A DNA stretch of 35,838 nucleotides from JAJFUB01 sp964622325 (GTDB taxonomy: Bacteria > Armatimonadota > Zipacnadia > Zipacnadales > UBA11051). Made by a program: the position numbers and the translations under genes. Positions 25,975 through 33,811 of this stretch are shown here, piece by piece (within the stretch, counting starts at the first letter, position 1; every line of letters starts with the position of its first letter). The DNA lies in contig CAZUOJ010000026.1 of the NCBI GenBank assembly GCA_964622325.1, positions 1-35,838 of the forward strand, read 5' to 3'. The notes under the pieces are model-generated. The model made no database searches and was not told where the DNA came from. It saw only the letters and a program-made list of their open reading frames with translations.

Positions 25975-26263
25975 TTATTTGTTATTGCGCCACGCGATAT
26001 TTTATTTCGTGCCACGCATTATTTTATTTCGCGCCTTGCGTTATCTTCTAATGGCGCCACGTACTATTTTCTATGTGGCGCCAGGCGTTATCTTCTAATT
26101 GCGCCCAAGCTATTTTCTATTGTCCCACGCGATATTGTTGCGCGCCACAAGCTATTTTCTTTTTCGCCTGTATCACGCGCTATTTTTTGTGTCGGCGCCA
26201 CGCGATTTTTGTTTGCGCCGGCGTCACGCAAATGTTTTTATCGCTGCCGCGCGATTTCCATAT
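25969..26263. repeat. Degenerate tandem array, block 2 (about 13 units)
   Basis: CACGCG-like cores start near 25969, 25991, 26013, 26035, 26058, 26082, 26106, 26126, 26146, 26174, 26199, 26225 and 26247; spacing is 20-28 bp, most often 22. The final three units match the middle units of block 1 (GCGCCACGCGATTTTTGTTT, then a GCGCCG unit, then TGCCGCGCGA), so element plus array was duplicated as one piece and block 2 then grew or block 1 shrank. Confidence 0.65.
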
Positions 26264-26382
26264 GTGATTAGCTAATGCTTTACAAATATGCCTTGGCGCA
26301 TTCGTCAGTCTGAAGGCATTCCCCACAGGCTTATTTTAAAATGCCAGAAGGCACATTCTTGCCAGCGCCTGTGCTTTTCGGC

Positions 26383-29300
26383 TCAGAAATCGAACCATAA
26401 TTCAATTTCAATATTCTTTTCAAAGGGCACGCCGAGGCCTTCGGCATATTGCCAGTGGGGCGGCTGTGTGAAGACGCCGGCGGCGATGTCAGAGGAGACT
26501 TTGCGGCCCTCCGGCAACTCCAATTCCAGCCAGAAGCGCCGCACTTTGAAATAATCCCGATTGGGATTGTCCAGGATAAAGACATTGCGGCGCCCCAGCG
26601 TGCGGATGGCTTCTGGCGTCAGCGGCACGCTCACTTTCTCCGCCCATATCCCCTGCACTTCATTGCCGCCTGCAGGCGCCATTGTGCCCAGCCGCACGCC
26701 ATTGAGGATGGCATATGTGGCATATTCGCCTGTGCCCGATAAGCCGCAGCCATCGTACACAAGCCGCCCGCGCAGCGCCCGCCGCAAATCCTCCACAGAA
26801 AGCCCCCTGGCGGGATACGGCCCTGGCTCGCGCTTCGTGTATTCGCTGCTTTCTTCCAGAAGGCGCGTTAAAACAGGCTGTACGGATTCAATTCGCATTT
26901 CCGCCCAGCACGCCCAATCGCCTGTGGAATTGTCCCCCACGCCCACATCCGAAATCAGCTTGATTTGCACTTTCTGCCCTGCCCACGGCGACAAATCGCC
27001 CTCAATGGGTAGCCATTTGTGCTCCTGAACCGTCTGCTCGCCAATAACTGTCTCCTTTCCGGAGGCGTCCACGACCGCGACTTTGTACAGGATGCCATCG
27101 CCCAGATCGCTGCCATCGCCCTTGCCCACAACGGCGCGAAAGGCCGCCGGCTGGGGCGGAAGCTGCACCGGCTCATACAGCAAAAACGCATAGCCCACGC
27201 CGCCCACATACGGCGGATGCATGAACACGCCGGGCTTTGTCACATCGCCACATGTCGTGCTGCGCAGCGCGACAAAGCCCCTTGTCTCGCCGAAATCATT
27301 CGTTTCCTTTTGCCCCCGCAACGCCATCCCAGTTGTGAATTTATCGGGCAGCTCGACAAGCCGCTTATAGCCGCGAATGATCCGCAGGCTTCTTTCGTGG
27401 CGCTGCCGCAGCTCCCCGGCCTGTACTTCAATGACAAGCGGCCGCAATTCTTCCTCCTGCGGCGCGCCCAGTGGAAACGACACAAGCTGCTTTTCCTGTG
27501 GCGCCAGCACGATAGTCTTTTGCTGCTCCCCAACTTTCACTGTCGCTTCCCGTTTTTGCGCCAGGCGGCTGCGCAGGCTGATGTGTAGATTGTCCTCTTC
27601 CAGCCAGACTTTCATCTCCGTTAACGGCACGACTGTGAAATCAATCCATTGCCCCTCCAGTTGTTCCCAGATACGCTGGCCCGGCTGCGCCTCCGGCGGA
27701 ATGCGCACCTGATGCTCTTGCTGTCCCCGGACTGTAACGATTTCGCCAGGCACGACTTCATCGCGTGGGCATTGCAGGCCCGGCGCTGACGCCCCCGAAG
27801 CCGCGCGCGTGGAGGGCGCTGCAGGTCCCGAAAGCAAATAGCTAAAAGCCCCCTCTACAGGAATGACATAAGTCAGGCCCCGCGAGACGCGCAATTGGGC
27901 CGGGCCAATTTCCTGGCCTTCCTTGTTCAGCGCCACGGCCTTTGTCGCCTGGATGGCAAAGCCGCAATCCGCTCCCTGATAGGGAATAATCTCATATTGT
28001 CCCTGCCCCAAAATGCGGCAAATGCCGATTTTATCTGAGGCGGCTTTCTCGCAGCGCGTAAAGCGCCCGCGGCCGTCAATGTAAATATATGCGGGACTCA
28101 CGCAATAATCATAACGCGGCGTGCCCGGGCCGCTATCGCCACTGAAGACATAAATGGATTTATCTTTCGTCCAGCCCGCATAGCCATTGGGCGGCAAATC
28201 CAGGCCCAGCACTTTCATCCGCTCTGTTTTATTTCCATTTACAACTGTGATTGTGCCATTGGCGTATTCCGTGACAATCTGGCTGCGCGTGTAGGCGCCT
28301 GTGGCGACAGCGGCGGATGTGTCCAATAGCTTGCCCTGCGCGTCCAGATAACGAATGCTGCGCACTGGCACTTGCGTGTAATCGCTGTGGAGCTGCTGCA
28401 GCATATAATAGCTGCGCAGCGTTTTGTCAAAGCCGCCGACTTGCGCCAGAAAACCCGGATGGCCAAAGGCTACGGTCGCCGCCAGAAAGCGATCTGTATA
28501 GGCGTCCTTTTCTTCGGGCGTTATCCTGGGCGCTTCGTCGCGCCCATAAAACATTCCCTCATTGCCCATTCCGAAATTGCAGCACAAATCATGCATCTTG
28601 CGCAAATCCAGATCCACAAGCCAGGGATTATTGGGAATGTCATAGGCTTGATCCTGGGCGTAATTGCCGTCTGTGAGGCCGCTGTACCAGAAATGATGTC
28701 CGCCTTCCGAATATACGGGGCCGTTCCAGGCTTTCTTTTGCAAAAGCATGATCTCGCCAAAAGCGTAAAAAGTGGCGGCAAAGGTGCCGGCGCCCGGGAC
28801 GCGATAATCGTAATCCACGCGGCTCCACGGCGACACACACGTGTGCACATCACAATACGCTGTGCTGAATTTGAATTTTTGCTGGATAATGGGCGCCAGC
28901 TTTTCGCAATATTCTACGGCGCGGGCGGGCTTGGGGGCATAGCAACGAAACCAGGCGCGCTGTAATTGATTGTCCGGCGTGCGGCTGATTAAATCAAAGC
29001 TCCAATATTCGTTCACAGGCGCAAAATCCGTGAAATTATTATACGGCCCATACACAAAGCCCAGCTTGTCCTGCATCAGGCGTGCATATTCATATTGCCC
29101 TTGATCGCCGCCTTTTTTCGGGGCCGCTTTCGTGCGGAATGTGAAGCTTTCTCCCCCATCTCGCCAGCCCGTTTCATGATCCGTAATCACGCATTTGCGC
29201 ATGCCATAGCGCCAGATGTTTGTCCAATATTCGGCATCGCGCTTGCGATCGCTGGCCCCGTGAGCCCGCCATACATGTGTGCCTGTGATATGCTTCCAGG

Positions 29301-30765
29301 GCGAAACGGGATTGGGCACTGTGGGCAGCACTTCCTCATATCGGGGCGAAATCGTCAGAAAAAAGCGCTCATACACATCGTTTCTTTTGCCATCTGTCTT
29401 GGGAATGTAGCGCGTCCCCCCTTGAAAATATACGCGTCCCTCCTTGATTTCGTTAATAGCAAAGGGGACGGAAGCGTTGGATAGATACACATCTGTATTG
29501 CCCATCATAAACAGCGGCTTGTCTGGCGGGCCCATCACGACAACAGCCGGCCGCCCCTGATCATAAAGATAATACGGATTCACGACCAGCCGGGGATTCT
29601 CCACGCCCTCGGCATGGCCATAGCGAACTTCGCCAATCAGCCCCCCCGGCGCGATTGTATCGATGACAAGCGATTTGTTCCACAGCCGGAAGACATATGT
29701 GACTTCCGCCGTCCCCACTGCGCTTGTGAGCCGCCAACGGCATGTCAGTTCCCCCTTCTGGAAGCTTTGTCCGAGCGGCTCAATTTTTTCCGGCGCCACG
29801 AGCTTGTTGTCCTGCACAAAATATGCGCCGCCCTCCACTAGCGGCCTTATCGTGCCGCTGCGCCCCTGCCAAAAGGCCGTGATATCTGTCCACATCCCTG
29901 TCTGCGGCGTTACTTTATACACGAGCGTCCCATCATCGCCCTTGTATGTAAACACATAGCTATTGCCCTGTTTGACGGCGGATGTTTTAAAATTCTTTGT
30001 CAAATTATCTGGCAATATCGTCTGCAGGCGTGTGGGGAAAGGCAGCTTGCCGGGGCCTGTGTTTGTCCCGACTGTTTGGCCTGGAAACATCGGAATGCCC
30101 CGCGCAGGCCGCGGCGCAAATGTCAGAGGCGGAAATTTTTCTGTGAATACAGCCAGATTATCAAAATAAAGCACGCGATTTTCTTTATTACGGCCGCCTG
30201 TAACTTCAAAACAAACAAAGCGAGCGCCATCGCGGACCATATTGATTTGTTCGGGCGAAAGCCGCCAATGGCATAAATGCCATTCCTCCCAATTCACATA
30301 GGCAATTGGGATACGTATTTCCCGGCCCTGGCTATCCACAAACAATACGGCCACGCTCACTGAAGGCGTGCTCGGATTTGGCGCATAGCCCCAATTATTG
30401 CCGTAAATCCAGCATGTCACGGCATCAAAAGGCTGTGTGATGGCAATGGGCTCCGGGGGGCCAAAACGCAGGCTGGGCGGGCTGCCTGTCGCACGATATG
30501 TCAGCTTGCCCACATATTTGTCCCAGATTTGCTGCTCGCGGCTGCGCTCAAATGTCGCCTCCATATTTTGCGTTGTGACTGTCCAGCCTGTGAGATCCTC
30601 GAAGTCCACAAGCGGCGGATTATCGTCCTGTGTGCGATTGGCCCACACTAATTCATAAGGCCGCTCCCCCACGATTTCCTCCGCCGCAAAACTAGCCATA
30701 GACAGCCACATCGCCGCCATTACAAGGCCCCCCCATTTTTGCCCCGACAAATATCTGCGCAACAC
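26383..30765 (-). CDS. Very large secreted putative glycoside hydrolase
   Basis: I choose GTG 30765 (1460 residues) because AAGGAGG lies 5 nt upstream and a signal peptide ending SFA|AEE follows; a TTG at 30792 would add nine residues but has a poorer site. Residues about 45-220 are a jelly-roll domain (LVDFEDLTGWTV to VLYFDNLAVF). A beta-sandwich of the galactose-mutarotase type is likely at about 250-470 and a TIM-like barrel at about 490-860. Barrel strand ends include FSTAYCDVHTCVSPW (D639) and GPVYSEGGHHFWYSG (E687), candidates for catalytic acids, and GFLAQVGGFDK. The C-terminal 550 residues hold several beta domains, including one with GDGSDLGDGILYKVAVVD that may bind carbohydrate. The layout recalls GH101-type enzymes, but I cannot assign a family with confidence. 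It is downstream of the isomerase-like gene on the same strand. Confidence 0.8.
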   Translation of the reverse strand: MLRRYLSGQKWGGLVMAAMWLSMASFAAEEIVGERPYELVWANRTQDDNPPLVDFEDLTGWTVTTQNMEATFERSREQQIWDKYVGKLTYRATGSPPSLRFGPPEPIAITQPFDAVTCWIYGNNWGYAPNPSTPSVSVAVLFVDSQGREIRIPIAYVNWEEWHLCHWRLSPEQINMVRDGARFVCFEVTGGRNKENRVLYFDNLAVFTEKFPPLTFAPRPARGIPMFPGQTVGTNTGPGKLPFPTRLQTILPDNLTKNFKTSAVKQGNSYVFTYKGDDGTLVYKVTPQTGMWTDITAFWQGRSGTIRPLVEGGAYFVQDNKLVAPEKIEPLGQSFQKGELTCRWRLTSAVGTAEVTYVFRLWNKSLVIDTIAPGGLIGEVRYGHAEGVENPRLVVNPYYLYDQGRPAVVVMGPPDKPLFMMGNTDVYLSNASVPFAINEIKEGRVYFQGGTRYIPKTDGKRNDVYERFFLTISPRYEEVLPTVPNPVSPWKHITGTHVWRAHGASDRKRDAEYWTNIWRYGMRKCVITDHETGWRDGGESFTFRTKAAPKKGGDQGQYEYARLMQDKLGFVYGPYNNFTDFAPVNEYWSFDLISRTPDNQLQRAWFRCYAPKPARAVEYCEKLAPIIQQKFKFSTAYCDVHTCVSPWSRVDYDYRVPGAGTFAATFYAFGEIMLLQKKAWNGPVYSEGGHHFWYSGLTDGNYAQDQAYDIPNNPWLVDLDLRKMHDLCCNFGMGNEGMFYGRDEAPRITPEEKDAYTDRFLAATVAFGHPGFLAQVGGFDKTLRSYYMLQQLHSDYTQVPVRSIRYLDAQGKLLDTSAAVATGAYTRSQIVTEYANGTITVVNGNKTERMKVLGLDLPPNGYAGWTKDKSIYVFSGDSGPGTPRYDYCVSPAYIYIDGRGRFTRCEKAASDKIGICRILGQGQYEIIPYQGADCGFAIQATKAVALNKEGQEIGPAQLRVSRGLTYVIPVEGAFSYLLSGPAAPSTRAASGASAPGLQCPRDEVVPGEIVTVRGQQEHQVRIPPEAQPGQRIWEQLEGQWIDFTVVPLTEMKVWLEEDNLHISLRSRLAQKREATVKVGEQQKTIVLAPQEKQLVSFPLGAPQEEELRPLVIEVQAGELRQRHERSLRIIRGYKRLVELPDKFTTGMALRGQKETNDFGETRGFVALRSTTCGDVTKPGVFMHPPYVGGVGYAFLLYEPVQLPPQPAAFRAVVGKGDGSDLGDGILYKVAVVDASGKETVIGEQTVQEHKWLPIEGDLSPWAGQKVQIKLISDVGVGDNSTGDWACWAEMRIESVQPVLTRLLEESSEYTKREPGPYPARGLSVEDLRRALRGRLVYDGCGLSGTGEYATYAILNGVRLGTMAPAGGNEVQGIWAEKVSVPLTPEAIRTLGRRNVFILDNPNRDYFKVRRFWLELELPEGRKVSSDIAAGVFTQPPHWQYAEGLGVPFEKNIEIELWFDF

Positions 30766-30919
30766 AATCGCCTCCTTGCCATTATCCTCCAATTTTGTTG
30801 TTCGGCGCCTTCAAAAGCTTCAGGAGCCTGGCTCAAGGCCGGATTTCTCTTAAACAGCTTGGCGTTGCCCATATTCTCCCCCAAGGCCTCGTTTTCCCCT
30901 ATTCCCCATGTTTGCAAGT

Positions 30920-31753
30920 TTAGCGCTCGTTTAAACGAGCCAGACAGGCCCGCAAATAAGCCGCATTGCGCGCCATCCCTTCTTCCGGCGGCGGCAATTC
31001 AGGCCGCCAGAATTTCTCGTATTCATCGGATAAATAGCCCTGATAGCCATATTCCTTCAATATCTGAAGCACGGGCAGCCAATCAATTTCGCCTTCATCC
31101 AGAAATGTCGCCTGTACAGCGCCATCGGGGAGGCGCTTCAGGCCCTTGCAATGACAATGCAGCACATAAGGAGCCTGCAGCCGAACAGCTTCCAGGGGAT
31201 CTTCTTGGCCAGCGGCCACAAGCCAAAAATAATCCAGCAAAATCCCGACATTTGGCCGCTCAATGGCCTGAATCATCGCCACAGTATCCGCGGCGGTCTG
31301 TGTGAGCGTGCCCGCGTGATTTTCCAGCACTAGCCGTACGCCGTATTGGATAGCGATGTCAGCCGCTTGTTGCAGTCCCAGCGCGGTCCGTTCCCATACA
31401 TATTCTTTCGCCCAGCGCGTCTGGGGCCAAACGCCGCCAATGACGCGCACTAAGCGGCATTCCAGATCCTGCGCCAGCTTAAATGTTTTATGCAGCCCTT
31501 CTAAGGAGGCTTCTGCGGCCTCAGGCGTGACAAAATCTTTGTAATAGGGCGTCAGGCAGACAATGCGCAGCCCCGCCCGATGGGCTGCCTCGGCAATCAT
31601 TTCTACGCGGAATAAATCTGTTATTTCCGGATCCAGATGCCCATCAGCAGCACAGCGTATCTCAATGCCTTCATAGCCCAATCGAGCAAAAAATTCAATG
31701 GCTTCAAAAATCCCTTTGTCGGGCGTGCCCATCGTATGCCCGCACAGCTTCAT
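30920..31753 (-). CDS. Sugar phosphate isomerase/epimerase-like TIM barrel (xylose isomerase-like fold)
   Basis: The 277-residue protein has the AP-endonuclease-2/xylose-isomerase-like barrel: LGYEGIEIRC, GLRIVCLTPYY, RLVRVIGGVWP, VRLVLENHAGTL, VGILLDYFWLV, VLHCHCKGL and GYLSDEYEKF. The Glu, Asp, His and Glu of the fourth to last motifs fit the usual metal-binding set. Enzymes of this fold interconvert ketoses and aldoses or epimerise them, in the cytoplasm; there is no signal peptide. ATG 31753 has AGGAGG 7 nt upstream. It lies 154 bp before the giant hydrolase start and is divergent from the sulfatase, which suggests that it handles a sugar released by them. The exact substrate is unknown. 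Confidence 0.87.
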   Translation of the reverse strand: MKLCGHTMGTPDKGIFEAIEFFARLGYEGIEIRCAADGHLDPEITDLFRVEMIAEAAHRAGLRIVCLTPYYKDFVTPEAAEASLEGLHKTFKLAQDLECRLVRVIGGVWPQTRWAKEYVWERTALGLQQAADIAIQYGVRLVLENHAGTLTQTAADTVAMIQAIERPNVGILLDYFWLVAAGQEDPLEAVRLQAPYVLHCHCKGLKRLPDGAVQATFLDEGEIDWLPVLQILKEYGYQGYLSDEYEKFWRPELPPPEEGMARNAAYLRACLARLNER

Positions 31754-31967
31754 CCAACGCCTCCTGCCTTATCCTTACACTTACATAGTAATAATAATCT
31801 TTTCCTTTTCCCGCGATATTATCCTGCTTATAGCGTAGCTCTAAATACAGTTTTACTTTTCCTGCAATTGCTTTGAAAAAAAGCCATATTTCCGGAATGT
31901 GTGTCTTGGACTAAATAACATATAAACAGAAACAAGGATTGAAGCCTAGGGCAGCGAATAAGCTCAT
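31754..31967. other. Divergent intergenic region between isomerase-like and sulfatase genes
   Basis: This is an AT-rich, non-coding stretch of 214 bp that must hold both promoters; I see no convincing -35/-10 pair or operator of the CG-centred type. Confidence 0.4.
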
Positions 31968-33335
31968 ATGCCAGATAATTTGCTCTTTATTTTTTCAGAT
32001 CAACAGCGTGCGGGCGAAATGGGCTGCGAGGGAAACGAGCAGGCCAGGACACCGCACTTGGATCGTATGGCGGAAGAAGGCATACGCTTCACAAATGCCG
32101 TAAGCACATGTCCTGTGTGCACGCCTTATCGTGCTTCTCTTTTGACGGGCAAATATCCCCTTTCAAATGGCATGATTGTCAATGATATTCGTTTGCCCAC
32201 GACAGAAACAACTATCGCTCATGTGATGCGAGCTGCCGGTTATCAGACAATCTATTTGGGCAAATGGCATTTGGATGGGCCTTATCGCGGCGGCTGGACG
32301 CCACCAGGCCCCCGGCGCCAGGGCTTTGAAATCTGGGCGGCTTCGGAATGTTGTCATGATTATATGAAGGCCTGGCATTATCGCGACACGCCTGATCCCC
32401 TCTGGATCGATGGATACGAACCCGATTATTATACAGATGTGGCCATTGAATATTTGTTTTCTTGGGCTCGGCAGGCGCCGTCTCGCCGACGTCCTTTTTG
32501 TCTGTTTCTTTCTTACAGCCCGCCTCATAATCCCTATGATCTATTGCCAGACGCCTACAAAGTTCACAACCCGCAAGCGGTGTGCTTGCGCCCAAATGTG
32601 CCACCTCAAGACGCAGAGATCGCTCGCTGGCAATATGCTGGCTATCATAATCATCTCACAGCACTGGATCGCAATGTGGGGCGCTTGCGCGCTGCGTTGC
32701 AAGAGATCGGCATTGAACAGAAGACGCTTGTCATCTATACATCGGATCATGGCGACATGCTGCGTTCGCATGGCTTGTATGAAAAGCAATGGCCGTATGA
32801 AGAAAGCATTACGGTGCCCTTCATCGCGTGTCAGCCGGGACGATTGCCACAAGGTTTAGTTAGCGATGTGTTGTTAAACACGCCTGATATTATGCCTACG
32901 ATTCTTGGCTATTTGGGCTTGACATGTCCTCCGTCGGTGGAGGGGCAAGATTTGTCCTGGGCTTTGCGCGGGGAATCCGGGCCCGAGCCCGTATCGGCTT
33001 TTCTCGCTGTGCCGGTGCCTTTTTTGCCCGGCCATATCGTGCCTGAATGGCGGGGCGTGCGGACAAAAACGCATATTTATGTGGAGACACTGCGCGGTCC
33101 TTGGCTGCTTTTCGACAATGTAGCAGATCCATATCAAATGAATAATCTTGTGGCTAAACCGACAGCAGCTACTTTGCGCACAAAATTGGCAGCAAACTTA
33201 CATCAATGGCTGAAACATTTACACGATGAATTTTTGCCCTTAGAAGCCTATGTTGAATATTTCGGCTTGCAATTAGCGCCTAATGGCCATCCAATCTATT
33301 TTACGGAAGTCGGCCGTCATGATCCGGCTGAATAA
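31968..33335 (+). CDS. Sulfatase family hydrolase
   Basis: The 455-residue protein has the sulfatase start DNLLFIFSDQQRAGE and the full signature C51-T-P-Y-R-A-S-L-L-T-G, so Cys51 would be turned into formylglycine. Other metal and sulfate-binding motifs are LGKWHLDG, YTSDHGDMLRSHGLYEK and the late TPDIMPTILGYLGL. Length and layout match type I sulfatases acting on sulfated sugars; choline sulfate or phosphonate-type substrates are possible alternatives. No signal peptide is seen, so it is probably cytoplasmic, which fits small released sugars more than whole polymer. No sulfatase-maturing enzyme gene is in the window. No strong SD is seen upstream. A decayed paralogue follows. Confidence 0.92.
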   Translation: MPDNLLFIFSDQQRAGEMGCEGNEQARTPHLDRMAEEGIRFTNAVSTCPVCTPYRASLLTGKYPLSNGMIVNDIRLPTTETTIAHVMRAAGYQTIYLGKWHLDGPYRGGWTPPGPRRQGFEIWAASECCHDYMKAWHYRDTPDPLWIDGYEPDYYTDVAIEYLFSWARQAPSRRRPFCLFLSYSPPHNPYDLLPDAYKVHNPQAVCLRPNVPPQDAEIARWQYAGYHNHLTALDRNVGRLRAALQEIGIEQKTLVIYTSDHGDMLRSHGLYEKQWPYEESITVPFIACQPGRLPQGLVSDVLLNTPDIMPTILGYLGLTCPPSVEGQDLSWALRGESGPEPVSAFLAVPVPFLPGHIVPEWRGVRTKTHIYVETLRGPWLLFDNVADPYQMNNLVAKPTAATLRTKLAANLHQWLKHLHDEFLPLEAYVEYFGLQLAPNGHPIYFTEVGRHDPAE

Positions 33336-33435
33336 CACATTGGCCATCGTGTATGTAACTGTTGCATCAATGAAATACTTTTTTGCGCTATCTTTTTCCA
33401 AAGAATGCAGAAAAAGTTCCTATGAAGTAACCTTA

Positions 33436-33639
33436 ATGCCTACTCGTCCTAATATCTTGTTGATATTTACAGATCAGCAGCGGGCAGATTCCATCCACGC
33501 TTTGGGCAATCCTGTCATCCAAACGCCGGCATTAGATAGCCTAGTGTGTGAGGGGACAAGCTTTACAGCCGCTTACACGCCGTATCCTGTCTGTATCGTG
33601 GCCCGCTGCAAATGCTTCCTGGCGAAGCCTTCTTGTTGA
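33436..33639 (+). pseudogene. Remnant of a second sulfatase gene (N-terminus only)
   Basis: The 67-residue frame from ATG 33436 matches the sulfatase N-terminus (RPNILLIFTDQQRADSIHAL, TPALDSL, YTPYPVCIVARC) and stops just past the signature, where CFLAKPSC replaces the usual SLLTGK-type sequence. In the 170 bp that follow no frame resumes sulfatase similarity, so more than 80% of the gene is lost. The signature itself is altered (C-I-V-A-R instead of C-x-P-x-R). It was probably a paralogue of the intact gene just upstream. Confidence 0.72.
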
Positions 33640-33811
33640 GCCTGCATAATAGTTTGCGGAAAGAGCCTTATATCCTACAATCATTCTTACAATCATTTCT
33701 CCATTTCCTCAGAGAAAAGAATATTTTCCTCTTTGTCGTTTTTGTTTACAATATTTGTATTACAAGAACAAAGCAGATTTTCGCCGGGCAATGAAAAAAG
33801 GAGGCCCATTA
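33640..33811 (+). promoter_or_regulatory. AT-rich gap before the GH5-like gene, promoter expected
   Basis: No gene lies here. TTGTCG and TGTATT (about 33736-33764) are 17 nt apart and could be a promoter; ACAA-TAT-TTGT in between is a small palindrome. Evidence is weak. Confidence 0.3.

Larger units (their letters stand above)
25480..26382. other. 900-bp gene-free region built of repeats
   Basis: Open frames here are artefacts: the repeat period (mostly 22 bp) is not a multiple of three and translation gives low-complexity basic peptides in several frames. The region holds two 94-bp palindromic elements and two blocks of a degenerate tandem array, listed separately. The last 120 bp before the stop at 26383 show nothing clear. 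Confidence 0.75.

Noticed and set aside
25660..26263. Integron attC array
   Set aside because: The core-site sequences of attC are absent, the units are only about 22 bp, there are no gene cassettes and no integrase.
25560..26270. CRISPR-like array or coding frames in the repeat region
   Set aside because: Repeat cores are degenerate and the intervening T-rich stretches are alike rather than unique spacers; the period is not a multiple of three and the translated peptides are low-complexity in several frames. No cas gene is nearby.
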